From the NCBI GenBank assembly GCA_964628685.1, contig CAZVNM010000002.1:124001-188000 (forward strand): a stretch of 64,000 bases of DNA, in the 5' to 3' direction. The position numbers and the translations under genes were made by a program. The notes under the pieces are model-generated. The model did not search any database. It worked only from the letters and a program-made list of their open reading frames with translations, and was not told the DNA's origin. Shown here one piece after another: positions 42,527 through 50,745 of the stretch. Origin of the DNA: CALMEC01 sp964628685. GTDB lineage: Bacteria > Actinomycetota > Thermoleophilia > Miltoncostaeales > Miltoncostaeaceae. Every line of letters begins with the position of its first letter. The first letter of the stretch is position 1.

Positions 42527-43270
42527 ATGAGCGAGGTCGAGCGGTTCGAGATGCTGCTTTCGAGGACCGGCGTGGGCTATCCGCGCGGCGCACTGGGCTT
42601 CGAGGCCCGTTCGTACGCCGAGTCCATCGCCGCGGGTGACGTGGAGGCGGGGGAGCTCCTGCGCCGCGAGGCGGCCGGTGGGCTCTGGTCCGAATTGCGG
42701 CTGGCGATGGGTGCGGCCCTGGACCGGGCACGCGGCGACGGCGACGACCCCACACTCGACGACGCGCTGGCGCTCGTCCAGGACGAGGACGCCGGCAACC
42801 CGCTCTCGCTCGCGCTGGTGGAGGGTGCTGCGCGGTCGCTCGCCGCGGTCATCGTGCGCACCGACGAGCGCCTGCGGGTGCTGGACGAGCGCATGGCCGG
42901 TGACGGTGGGGGCGACGACGTGGCGCGCACCGTCGGTGACATCGTGATCGACCTCCTGGACATCGACGCCGAGGACTTCGAGGACGAGATCGCCCAGTTC
43001 GTGCAGTCGGGTGAGGGTGACGACGACCGGGATGCGCTGGCACGTTCCACCGGTGACCCCGAGATCCGCGCCTGGGCGCGTGACGAGCTCGAGTGGATCA
43101 CCGACGGGGCGGAGGGAAAGGTCGCCCATGCGCTGGCGTCGTTGGCGCACGGTGAGACACCGCCCGACGCGGCCCGCGATCCGGTGTGGGTGGCGACCAT
43201 CCTGGCGCTGGTGGAGGAGGCCGTCGAGATCGTGCAGGTGAACGAGCTCTCCGAGCAGGCGGACGCCTGA
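42527..43270 (+). CDS. Acidic helical protein of unknown function
   Basis: This 247-residue protein starts at ATG 42527 after a GGAGG-containing leader. It has no signal or membrane segment and is rich in Asp/Glu and Ala, with predicted helices throughout. Recognisable stretches include VERFEMLLSRTGVGYPRGALGFEARSYAESI and DIVIDLLDIDAEDFEDEIAQFVQSGEGDDD. It lies alone between the GH13 gene (divergent) and the AI-2E gene (convergent). I do not recognise the family and no function can be assigned. Confidence 0.7.
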   Translation: MSEVERFEMLLSRTGVGYPRGALGFEARSYAESIAAGDVEAGELLRREAAGGLWSELRLAMGAALDRARGDGDDPTLDDALALVQDEDAGNPLSLALVEGAARSLAAVIVRTDERLRVLDERMAGDGGGDDVARTVGDIVIDLLDIDAEDFEDEIAQFVQSGEGDDDRDALARSTGDPEIRAWARDELEWITDGAEGKVAHALASLAHGETPPDAARDPVWVATILALVEEAVEIVQVNELSEQADA

Positions 43271-43283
43271 CGGCCTGACGGGG

Positions 43284-44438
43284 TCAGTACGGCGACGCGT
43301 GGCGCGGTGTCGCACCGGGTGGCGGCCCCGCGGTGTCGTCCGGGACGTCGGGCGGATCGGGTGTCGACCTGGAGCTGATGAGCGCGCTCACCCACTGCGC
43401 CTGCGGGGAGTGGTCCAGCAGGACCGACTTGACGAAGAGCGTCGCCGGGATCGCGAGGAGCGCGCCCAGCGGTCCGAGGATCGACGCCCAGAACACCAGT
43501 GAGACGAACGCGGTGGTGGCGTTGATGCCGACCGCGTCGCCGGTGAACTTGGGCTGGATGATCGACTGGATCACGAAGTTGATGGCGGCGTAGGCGACGA
43601 TCACCGCGATCATGGGGCCGATCCCGCCGTCCAGGAGCGCCAGGAGCGCCGGCGGGATGAGCCCCAGGACGAAGCCGATGTTGGGGATGTAGTTGGTCAC
43701 GAACGCCAGCACGCCCCAGGTCACGGCCAGCGGCACGCCGATGATCATGAGGGCGATGACGTCGATGACCGCGACGATCAGACCGAAGATCGTGCTGACC
43801 ACCCAGTACTTGCGGACGTTGCGGCCGAAGTCGCCCAGCCCGGCGGCGATGGCCGGACGTTCGCGTTCGATCCAGCGCAGGCGCGACTCGGTGCTGGGCG
43901 CGTCCATGGCCACGAAGATGATCACCGTGACGATGAGAAGCAGCAGCGAGAGCCCGCTGCTCAGGGTGTTCAGCAGCGTCTTGGCGATCCCGGTGAAGTT
44001 GTTGACGTCGATCTTGGCGAGCATCTCCCGCAGCTGCTCCTCCTGCAGCCCCAGGCCGGCGAGCCAGGCGATCGTCGAGTCGTACAGGTCGTTGAACTGC
44101 TTGCTGTAGCGGGGGATCGCGTCGGCCAGCTGCGTCGCCGCCCACGCCACCGACCCGATGATCGCGATCAGGATCGCGAAGACCGCGATGAGGGCGACCA
44201 GGTTGGCGAGCCACCCAGGCACGCGCAGACGTCGCAGCCAGACCTGCAGCGGGTATGCGGCGACCACGAGGTTGATCGCCAGGAAGACCGGACCGGCGAT
44301 GCCCGAGACGGCCTTCAGGCCGACGCCGATCACCACGAGCGCGGCGGTCAGGAGGATCCCCCAGCGCCACGCGGCGGCGGTGGCCCGGTGGTCCGCGTCG
44401 TCTGCGGGAGGGCCGGCGGGTGGTGGGGCGGTCGACAT
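43284..44438 (-). CDS. AI-2E family transporter (PerM-type)
   Basis: This 384-residue polytopic protein has about eight membrane segments and the family blocks YPLQVWLRRLRVPGWLANLVAL, VVSTIFGLIVAVIDVIALMIIGVPLAVTWGVLAFVTNYIPNIG and FVIQSIIQPKFTGDAVGINATTAFVSLVFW. The last of these, with the QPKF and G-LL-IP motifs, is typical. Members of the family export small molecules or act as Na+/H+ antiporters, and the name does not prove AI-2 transport. The C-terminal 35 residues are Pro-rich and cytosolic. Confidence 0.92.
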   Translation of the reverse strand: MSTAPPPAGPPADDADHRATAAAWRWGILLTAALVVIGVGLKAVSGIAGPVFLAINLVVAAYPLQVWLRRLRVPGWLANLVALIAVFAILIAIIGSVAWAATQLADAIPRYSKQFNDLYDSTIAWLAGLGLQEEQLREMLAKIDVNNFTGIAKTLLNTLSSGLSLLLLIVTVIIFVAMDAPSTESRLRWIERERPAIAAGLGDFGRNVRKYWVVSTIFGLIVAVIDVIALMIIGVPLAVTWGVLAFVTNYIPNIGFVLGLIPPALLALLDGGIGPMIAVIVAYAAINFVIQSIIQPKFTGDAVGINATTAFVSLVFWASILGPLGALLAIPATLFVKSVLLDHSPQAQWVSALISSRSTPDPPDVPDDTAGPPPGATPRHASPY

Positions 44439-44486
44439 CGGTCAACCGAGACTACGGCCGGGTCAGGACGGACCGACCCGGCAGGC

Positions 44487-44993
44487 TCAGGGCCGCACGG
44501 GTGGCACGCACACCCAGTCGGTCACCGGCGGGCCGTGCCGCTGCGGGTGTTCGCGTCCGCGGACGAAGCCGCACTTCTGGAGCACGCGCTCGCTCGCCGT
44601 GTTGCCGTGTTCGGTGAACGCCGTGACCACGAGGTTCATCCCACGCAGGTGGTCGACCAGTGCGGTCACGGCCTCGGTCGCGTACCCGCGTCCCCACGCC
44701 GCGGGTACGAGGCCGTAGGCGATCTCGACCGCGCCGTTCACCGGCCGCCCCTTCGTGCCGACGGTGCCGATCGCCTCGGCGTCTTGCAGGACGACGAGCG
44801 TGTCCTCGCGTGTCGCCGCGTCCGACGACACGAGCCCCAGCAGTCGGGCGAGGGCGTCGTCCCCCGGCCAGTCGCTCGAGACGTGCACACCGTCGTGATG
44901 GCTGTCGCCGTCCAGCCGGGCCCGCGCCAGCCCGCGCGTCAGTGGGACCAGCCGCAGGCGCTCGGTGGTGAGTGGGGGAAGGGCGAAGCGCAT
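44487..44993 (-). CDS. GNAT-family N-acetyltransferase
   Basis: This 168-residue RimJ/RimL-type acetyltransferase opens with LTTERLRLVPLTRG. The acetyl-CoA site is YGLVPAAWGRGYATEAVTALVDH (motif A, R-G-x-G/A) followed by VTAFTEHGNTASERVLQKCGFVRG (motif B with the N-x-x-S-x-x-V-x-x-K-x-G-F signature). The acceptor substrate cannot be predicted. It sits 48 bases upstream of the AI-2E gene on the same strand and may share a transcript. Confidence 0.9.
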   Translation of the reverse strand: MRFALPPLTTERLRLVPLTRGLARARLDGDSHHDGVHVSSDWPGDDALARLLGLVSSDAATREDTLVVLQDAEAIGTVGTKGRPVNGAVEIAYGLVPAAWGRGYATEAVTALVDHLRGMNLVVTAFTEHGNTASERVLQKCGFVRGREHPQRHGPPVTDWVCVPPVRP

Positions 44994-45154
44994 CGTGGGG
45001 CGAAGTGTCTCGGACAGGACCGCGCTCCGCGTGCGGCGACCGCACGGGACGCGATGGCGGCGGTTGCCGTCACGGCGTCGATGACGCCCGGTGTGCGCGA
45101 ACGGTTGATGTCACGGTGCGCGGTGCAGTGCCGCGTCTGTTGGATCGAGCGGCG

Positions 45155-45185
45155 ACGGGTCGGGGTGTCGCGCACCCCGACCCGT
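45155..45185 (-). terminator. Strong hairpin downstream of ino1
   Basis: ACGGGTCGGGGTG and CACCCCGACCCGT form a perfect 13-bp stem with a 5-base loop (TCGCG), 30 bases after the inositol-phosphate synthase stop. A second small stem (CGTGCGG-CGA-CCGCACG, 45030-45046) lies further on. Confidence 0.8.
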
Positions 45186-45215
45186 GTCGATCAGATGGGC
45201 TTTGAGCCCGCCGGC

Positions 45216-46538
45216 TCAGTCGTAGTACTCGGCCCCCAGGTGCGTGATGGGGTCGTCGCCCATGAAGTGACGCAGCGTGTTCTTCAGCTTGGTCTGCTGG
45301 ATGAAGAGGTCGTGCTCCACGTACACGTCATCCTGCACCGGCTGCGGGCTCTTCCAGTAGAACGACAGCCACTCCTGCACGCCCGACAGGTTCGCCCGCT
45401 GGGCGAGGTCCATGAAGAGGGCGAGGTCCAGGACGATCGGCGCCGCCAGGATCGAGTCGCGGCACAGGAAGTCGATCTTGATCTGCATCGGGTAGCCCAG
45501 CCACCCGAAGATGTCGATGTTGTCCCAGCCCTCCTTGTTGTCACCGCGCGGCGGGTAGTAGTTGATCCGCACCACGTGATGGATGTCCCCGTAGAGGGCG
45601 GGGTTGCGCGTGGGCTCGAAGATGGTGTCGAGCACGCCCAGCTTGGAGACCTCCTTCGTCTTGAAGGAGTCCGGGTCGTCCAGCACCTCACCGTCCCGGT
45701 TGCCCAGGATGTTGGTCGAGTACCAGCCGTGGACACCCAGCATGCGGGCCTTGAGACCCGGGGCCAGGATCGTCTTCATGAGGGTCTGGCCGGTCTTGAA
45801 GTCCTTGCCGGTGACCGCGACGTTGTTGGTCCGCGCCAGGTCCATGAGCGCCGGGAAGTCGAACATCAGGTTGGGCGCGCCGTTGGCGACGGGGATGCCC
45901 AGCTTGAGGAACGCGTAGGCGTAGATCTGGCTGGGGGCGATGTCGGGGTCCGAGTCGCGAAGGCCCTGCTCGAACGCCTCGAGCGTGGCGTGCACCGCGG
46001 AGGGCTGCTTGTAGATCTCGGTCGAGCCGCACCAGATGGCGACCAGCCGGTCGCAGCCATTGGTCTCGCGGAAGCCCTCGATGTCGGCGATGAGCGCCTC
46101 GGCCCACTCCATCTTGGAGGCGTCGGGCTTCACGTTGTCACCGTGCAGGTTGCGCACGTACTCCTGCTCGAACACCGCCGGCATCGGGACGATCGCCTCG
46201 AGCTCGTCCTTCAGTTCGTTGAGGATCGGCGGGTCCAGCACGCCGGCCCGGACGGACGCCTCGTAGGCGTTGTCGGGGTAGACGTCCCAGCCGCCGAACA
46301 CCATGTCGTCCAGGTCGGCCAGTGGCAGGTACTCGCGGATCGCGTGCACGTTGTCGTCCGTGCGCTTGCCGACGCGGATCGTGCCCATCTGCGTGAGGCT
46401 GCCGATCGGTGCCGCCAGGCCCTTCCGGATGGCCAGGACGCCGGCGATGAAGGTGGTGCCGACGGCTCCCATGCCGGGAAGGAGGACGCCCAGCTTGCCC
46501 TGGGCAGGTGTGATGTCGACGTCGGACGGTAGTGCCAC
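45216..46538 (-). CDS. ino1: Inositol-3-phosphate synthase
   Basis: This 440-residue enzyme turns glucose 6-phosphate into myo-inositol 3-phosphate using NAD+ in the cytosol. I start at GTG 46538 (VALPSDVDITPAQGKLGV), because GGAGG lies 7 bases upstream. LGVLLPGMGAVGTTFIAG binds NAD. LARTNNVAVTGKDFKTGQTLMKT, YSTNILGNRDGEVL and FEPTRNPALYGD are family blocks. The product would feed phosphatidylinositol-phosphate synthesis (compare the phosphatidyltransferase at 38154) and inositol-based thiols. The 440-residue length exceeds the short mycobacterial form. Confidence 0.93.
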   Translation of the reverse strand: MALPSDVDITPAQGKLGVLLPGMGAVGTTFIAGVLAIRKGLAAPIGSLTQMGTIRVGKRTDDNVHAIREYLPLADLDDMVFGGWDVYPDNAYEASVRAGVLDPPILNELKDELEAIVPMPAVFEQEYVRNLHGDNVKPDASKMEWAEALIADIEGFRETNGCDRLVAIWCGSTEIYKQPSAVHATLEAFEQGLRDSDPDIAPSQIYAYAFLKLGIPVANGAPNLMFDFPALMDLARTNNVAVTGKDFKTGQTLMKTILAPGLKARMLGVHGWYSTNILGNRDGEVLDDPDSFKTKEVSKLGVLDTIFEPTRNPALYGDIHHVVRINYYPPRGDNKEGWDNIDIFGWLGYPMQIKIDFLCRDSILAAPIVLDLALFMDLAQRANLSGVQEWLSFYWKSPQPVQDDVYVEHDLFIQQTKLKNTLRHFMGDDPITHLGAEYYD

Positions 46539-47010
46539 GCAGGTGCCTCCAGCGGGTGGTGGGATCGGCTGACGGTGTCGGGCGGCGCTGCCGCGGGTGC
46601 GGTGGGTCGACGCCCGTCGCCGGAATATCCCGAACACTGTACTCGCCGGGCCCGCCGGACCGCTGCGGCGGTGGTCGGCGGCGGGGCACCCGCCCGCATC
46701 CCCGTGCAGCACGGCGGGGCGGACCCGGTGGACACCACCGCCGACGCGGACACCCCGAAGGCCACGCGCACACCGCGGTCGGCCGCCGTCGGAAACGACG
46801 GCCGGGTCACACGGTCAGCGGATCATCTCTGCCGGGGCACGTCGGGTTGCGCCGACGGAGCCGCACATCGGCGCATCGGGTCGGCGTCGGCCACCGCCCG
46901 CGCGCATCGTCCGCGGCGTGTCGACGGGCCGTCCGGCGGCGATGTGTGGATCCCTCGGGCGTTCGCCGTCGGCACGCTGTCCGATGACCGGTCCGTCACC
47001 GTCGGGAGGG
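46539..47010. other. 472-bp gene-free stretch upstream of ino1
   Basis: Several frames are open here, but none has a ribosome site or family-like content. An AT-containing patch at 46620-46644 (GGAATATCCCGAACACTGTACTC) stands out in GC-rich surroundings and could be part of the ino1 promoter, though no clear -35/-10 pair is seen. Confidence 0.4.
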
Positions 47011-47586
47011 TCATCCGCCCCGGACGGCGGCATCCAGGATCCGGTCGAGCGCGGTGTGGGCGGCATCCCGTCCGGCGGGGTTCGCCGCGACCCACAGGGC
47101 GGCCTCGTTCATGGCACCCGAGAGCTGCGCGGTGAGGGCGTCCAGCACGTCCGCCGTGACGCCGATGGCGGCGAGGGCCTCGCGCAGGTGCGTCCCCGAG
47201 TTGGCGGCGTCCATCTCCCGCCAGGCGGTCCAACCGACCACGGCGGGCCCGTCGAGCAGGAGGATCCGCACCGCCGGGCCGCTCGTGATCGCATCGAGGA
47301 AGGCGTGGCTTCCTGCCCGCAGCTGCGCCGTCGGGTCGGACCCCGCGGCCTCGGCCGCCCCCACCACGGCGTCGGCCACGTCGGCCTGCAGGCGAGCGGC
47401 GACCGCGGTGAAGAGCCCCTCCTTGTCCGCGTAGTGGTGGTACACGGCGCCGCGCGTCACCTCCGCCCGGCGTGCGATCTCCTCCAGGCCGACGCCGGCG
47501 AAGCCGCGCGCGGCGAAGAGGGTGGTTGCGGCGTCCAGCACGCGACGTGCGGTGGCGGCTGCGGCTTCGGCGGATGCGCGGGCCAT
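47011..47586 (-). CDS. TetR-family repressor
   Basis: In this 191-residue regulator, residues 12-60 are the TetR DNA-binding domain (RVLDAATTLFAARGFAGVGLEEIARRAEVTRGAVYHHYADKEGLF), including the H-T-H YHHYxxKEGLF signature. The C-terminal region looks like the TetR_C group seen in drug-response regulators (LLDGPAVVGWTAWREMD). It faces a VOC gene across a 76-base spacer with two inverted repeats, so it very probably represses both itself and that gene. The ligand is unknown. Confidence 0.93.
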   Translation of the reverse strand: MARASAEAAAATARRVLDAATTLFAARGFAGVGLEEIARRAEVTRGAVYHHYADKEGLFTAVAARLQADVADAVVGAAEAAGSDPTAQLRAGSHAFLDAITSGPAVRILLLDGPAVVGWTAWREMDAANSGTHLREALAAIGVTADVLDALTAQLSGAMNEAALWVAANPAGRDAAHTALDRILDAAVRGG

Positions 47587-47596
47587 GGGCTTCCTT

Positions 47597-47615
47597 TACG
47601 TACAGCGTGTATGTA
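47597..47615. promoter_or_regulatory. TetR operator 1
   Basis: TACGTACA-GCG-TGTATGTA is an 8-3-8 inverted repeat with one mismatch. It begins 10 bases upstream of the TetR ATG. It mirrors operator 2, whose centre is 33 bases away. Confidence 0.75.
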
Positions 47616-47629
47616 TAGTGGGGAGGCGA

Positions 47630-47648
47630 TACAAACACAGTGTACGTA
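47630..47648. promoter_or_regulatory. TetR operator 2
   Basis: TACAAACA-CAG-TGTACGTA has the same 8-3-8 design. Its right half overlaps the stretch just before the AGGAGG of the VOC gene. The outer halves of operators 1 and 2 (TTTACGTACA / TGTACGTAAA) are exact reverse complements. Confidence 0.75.
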
Positions 47649-47662
47649 AAGGAGGGTGAGCC

Positions 47663-48079
47663 ATGACCACGACGAGCCTCTACCCGGTCCTGATGTCGGC
47701 CGACGTCACCGCGGCCGCGGACTTCTACCGTGACGCGCTGGGCTTCGAGCCGACCTTCGAGTCCGACTGGTACGTGAGCCTGCGCCTGGGCGGTTTCGAG
47801 CTCGCGATCCTCGACCCCGGGCACGAGACCGTGCCGGCCGGGTTCGGCGAGCCGGCACGGGGCGTGCTGCTCAACCTGGAGGTGGACGACGTCGACCGGA
47901 TCCACCGGCGTCTGGTCGTCGAACGGGGGATGGAGGAGGTGCGGTCGCTGCGCGACGAGGCATTCGGGCAGCGCCACTTCATCGTGCGCGCGCCCGACGA
48001 TGTGCTGCTCGACGTCATCCAGCCCATCCCGCCCACAGGGGAGTTCGCCGCCGCCTACGCGGACGACGCGCGGCCGTGA
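47663..48079 (+). CDS. VOC (glyoxalase/bleomycin-resistance fold) protein
   Basis: This 138-residue protein has an excellent AAGGAGG ribosome site. YPVLMSADVTAAADFYRDALGFEPTFESDWYVSLRLGG and the late DVLLDVIQPI block fit the VOC fold of lyases, dioxygenases and antibiotic-binding proteins. It stands opposite the TetR gene and is almost certainly the regulated target. The substrate may be a small toxic metabolite or drug, which is inference. Its end is followed by a hairpin shared with the convergent kinase gene. Confidence 0.88.
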   Translation: MTTTSLYPVLMSADVTAAADFYRDALGFEPTFESDWYVSLRLGGFELAILDPGHETVPAGFGEPARGVLLNLEVDDVDRIHRRLVVERGMEEVRSLRDEAFGQRHFIVRAPDDVLLDVIQPIPPTGEFAAAYADDARP

Positions 48080-48095
48080 CCGCATGATGCGACGG

Positions 48096-48127
48096 CCGCG
48101 GTGGACCTCACGGCGGATCCACCGCGG
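48096..48127. terminator. Bidirectional hairpin between VOC and kinase genes
   Basis: CCGCGGTGGA at 48096-48105 is exactly complementary to TCCACCGCGG at 48118-48127. The right arm lies in the last codons of the kinase gene, an economical overlap. Confidence 0.65.
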
Positions 48128-49091
48128 TCGCGATCACCAGACAGCGGGCGATCCACGTGCGCTCGTCGGCATCGAGGGCGCGACGCATCCGCAGGGCGTC
48201 CTGCACCGACCACCAGGCGTTCAGCACCATCCGGACGACGACCCAGTCACGCGCACGCCCGGGATCCAGCCCGGCCACCTCCACGACCACCGCCAGGCGC
48301 CTGCGCACCGTGCCCGGCACGTCGCCGGTGGCCTCCAGGTCGGCCCACCGGTTCCACAGGACCGGCGCCGGTTCGTAATGCGGGTCGCCGGACATCGGCT
48401 TGGGGTCGATCACGAGCCACGGCTCGCGGTCGGCGGCCAGCACGTTCTCGTAGTGCAGGTCGCCGTGGATGAGGGTGCCCACGGCGTCGGGTGTGCCGAT
48501 CAGCTCGCGGCCCACCGCCAGTGCACAGTCGATCATGTCGCGCGGGATGGGCGCCCACGCCGGGCACGTCGCCAGGTCGTCGAGCCAGCGCGCGACGAAG
48601 GCGGTGAGCGGGCGCACCTCAGGCGGGGCGGGCCGGTGGATGCGCCCGTAGAACGCGGCGATCACCCGGCAGGCCTCCAGCGGGTCGCCGGTCGTCAGAT
48701 CGCGCCGGTGCAGACGCTCCAGCAGGAGCGCCCGCCGCGACGGATCGTCGCGCAGCAGGCGGACCGTTCCGTCGCCGTCCCACAGGCGAAGGGCCAGCGC
48801 CTCGTGCTCGGACTCCTCGTCGGCATCGAAGGCCACCTTCAGCACCGCGGCACGTCCCGCGTCGGTCCGCACCGGGATGACGAGGGAACAGAAGCCGTGG
48901 GCGGGCGCTCCGTCGACGGTGAGGGTCCAGGCGTCCAGCAGACCGGCCACTCGCCCCGGGAGCAGGTCGAGCCAGCGTCCCCAGTCCGGTCCGAGCCGGC
49001 GCTGGTCGTCCAGGCCGGGCGGCACGGCGACGGGCGGACCGACGGTCCTCGTCGGGTGGATGTGCCGATCGTCGGTGCCGGGTCGGGACAT
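48108..49091 (-). CDS. APH(6)/hydroxyurea-type small-molecule kinase
   Basis: This protein is 327 residues from ATG 49091, which has GGTGG upstream; a longer frame begins 24 codons earlier without such support. The catalytic loop GTLIHGDLHYENVLAA is near 210, and the Mg-binding LVIDPKPMSGDPHYEPAPVLWNRW near 230. These blocks are those of the streptomycin 6-kinase/hydroxyurea phosphotransferase family. It would phosphorylate an amino-cyclitol or similar hydroxyl compound. Whether it confers resistance is unknown; many actinobacterial members are chromosomal and cryptic. Confidence 0.87.
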   Translation of the reverse strand: MSRPGTDDRHIHPTRTVGPPVAVPPGLDDQRRLGPDWGRWLDLLPGRVAGLLDAWTLTVDGAPAHGFCSLVIPVRTDAGRAAVLKVAFDADEESEHEALALRLWDGDGTVRLLRDDPSRRALLLERLHRRDLTTGDPLEACRVIAAFYGRIHRPAPPEVRPLTAFVARWLDDLATCPAWAPIPRDMIDCALAVGRELIGTPDAVGTLIHGDLHYENVLAADREPWLVIDPKPMSGDPHYEPAPVLWNRWADLEATGDVPGTVRRRLAVVVEVAGLDPGRARDWVVVRMVLNAWWSVQDALRMRRALDADERTWIARCLVIATAVDPP

Positions 49092-49189
49092 GTCCACCAG
49101 GATGCCAGCGTCCGGATGTCGTGCCCGCGGGTTTACGGCATCCGCGCCCGGGAACGCTTCCACCAGCGAACTCGATCCGGGGGGATCCG

Positions 49190-49636
49190 ATGGACTGGTG
49201 GGTGTGGCTGATCATCGCGATCGTCGTCGTGCTGGCGATCGTCCTGTTCCTGACGATGGGCACGCGACAGCGCACGCAGCGGCGACGCGACGAGGCGGCG
49301 GATCTGCGCAGGTCGGCCCGCGCGACCGAGGCGGACGCGCTCCGACGTGAGGCGGAGGCGCAGGGTGCACGTGCCGACGCGCTCGACGCGCGTCGCGAGG
49401 CCGAGGCGCTCGAGGCCCGCGCACAGGACCACGAGACCGATGCCCGCTCCGCGCGCGAGGAGGTCGACGAACGCCTGGCGAAGGCCGACCGCATCGATCC
49501 GGACACCGGTCGCGGGCGAGACCACGACCGCCGCGACGCGGTGGATGATCGCGACCGCATCGATGATCGTGACCGGTACGACGGGGTGGATGATCGCGAT
49601 CGGGATCGCCGGATGGAGGACGAGCGCCGGCGCTGA
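49190..49636 (+). CDS. Membrane-anchored coiled-coil protein
   Basis: In this 148-residue protein, residues 2-22 (MDWWVWLIIAIVVVLAIVLF) are a membrane anchor, and the ATG has a G-rich ribosome site. A long charged coiled coil (about 30-105, RRRDEAADLRRSARATEADALRREAEAQ) follows. The tail is a low-complexity DRDRI/DDRDRYDGVDDRDRDR repeat rich in Asp and Arg. Proteins of this shape are often annotated as hypothetical stress-linked or YtxH-like. No enzyme motif is present. Confidence 0.75.
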   Translation: MDWWVWLIIAIVVVLAIVLFLTMGTRQRTQRRRDEAADLRRSARATEADALRREAEAQGARADALDARREAEALEARAQDHETDARSAREEVDERLAKADRIDPDTGRGRDHDRRDAVDDRDRIDDRDRYDGVDDRDRDRRMEDERRR

Positions 49637-49662
49637 CCGGCGGTGAGGCGATGCGACGTGAC

Positions 49663-49686
49663 CGAGCCGACCACGTGGTCGGCTCG
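49663..49686. terminator. Perfect 24-bp palindrome, likely terminator
   Basis: CGAGCCGACCAC is followed directly by GTGGTCGGCTCG, a palindrome with 12-base arms and no spacer, 27 bases after the coiled-coil gene. The transcript could form a hairpin with a small loop. Confidence 0.6.
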
Positions 49687-49923
49687 CGTCCGTCGATGCG
49701 GTGACGCACCACCCGTGACCGGCCGCCGACATGCGGGCGGTCACGGCGGTGGCCGGGCCGGGTGGGCCCGCGATCCGAACGGTCCGCGACGTGGGTGACC
49801 GCGGGCGACGGGTGACCGACCCGGGTGGAGGCCGACCATGACGCCGGTCTCCCTGACCGCCGCCGGGACCGGTCACGTCCGTGGGGGTACCCTGGGAGCA
49901 GGTCCACCACGGCCATCGGACGC

Positions 49924-50568
49924 ATGCGCATCTCCCGACTCCAACTCGCGACGAGTGACCTCGCGGCCCTTCCGGCCTTCTACGCGGGCGTGCTCGGATT
50001 GCCGGTCGCACCGGCGGCGGACGCGACGACGGTGCAGGTTGGCGGGACGCGCGTCGACTTCGTTGCGGTCGCGGGCGATGCCGATGCCCACCACTTCGCG
50101 ATCAACATCGCACCCGACACCTTCATGTCGGCGCAGCGGTACATGGCCGATCGCGTGGAGCTCATCCCGGCGCCCGACGGGTCCGAGGTGCACGAGTTCA
50201 CGTCCTGGGACGCGCGCAGCCTCTACTTCCTCGACCCCGTCGGCAACGTGGTGGAGCTCATCGCGCGTCAGGACCTTCCCGAACGAGGGGACCCGCGCTT
50301 CTCGGTCGACGCCGTCATCGCGGTCAGCGAGATCGGCGTGGTGGTGGACGACATGCGCGCGGCGGTGACGCGTCTGTGCGAGCGGTTCGACGCGCCGCTC
50401 TACGACGGTGGCGGCCCGGCCTTCGCCGCGATCGGCGATCCCCACGGGCTCCTGATCGTCGTGCCCAGGGCGCGGGAGTGGTACCCGGACAGCGGTGTGG
50501 TCTCGGGTGAGGCCGAGGTCCTCGTCGGCGTCGACGGCGCCGAACCGGCGGATCTGCGCGCGCACTGA
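49924..50568 (+). CDS. VOC-family protein
   Basis: This 214-residue protein starts at ATG 49924. Two VOC modules are apparent: RISRLQLATSDLAALPAFYAGVLGLPV to FLDPVGNVVELIARQD (about 1-120), and DAVIAVSEIGVVVDDMRAAVTRLCERFDAPLY to GDPHGLLIVVPRAREWYP (about 125-195). The metal-site residues H-E-E are only partly conserved. It may act as a dioxygenase, lyase or binding protein; the substrate is unknown. The gene precedes the giant collagen-tailed gene by 177 bases. Confidence 0.85.
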   Translation: MRISRLQLATSDLAALPAFYAGVLGLPVAPAADATTVQVGGTRVDFVAVAGDADAHHFAINIAPDTFMSAQRYMADRVELIPAPDGSEVHEFTSWDARSLYFLDPVGNVVELIARQDLPERGDPRFSVDAVIAVSEIGVVVDDMRAAVTRLCERFDAPLYDGGGPAFAAIGDPHGLLIVVPRAREWYPDSGVVSGEAEVLVGVDGAEPADLRAH

Positions 50569-50745
50569 ACCCGGGCGCCGGCCGGCCTGTGGTCCCGACC
50601 ACGGGTTGACCGGAACGTCACCAGGCGGATACGCCATGGTCGCCCATCGTCGCGGGCGGCCGGGAGAGGGTGCCGCTGGGACCCGCCGGTCGCCGCCACC
50701 GCGGGTCCTCCCCCCAATTTCTCCCGTCCCGAAAGGCCCCTCGCA

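Noticed and set aside
48108..49091. Recently acquired antibiotic-resistance gene
   Set aside because: No mobile element, integron or composition change surrounds it; it looks chromosomal.
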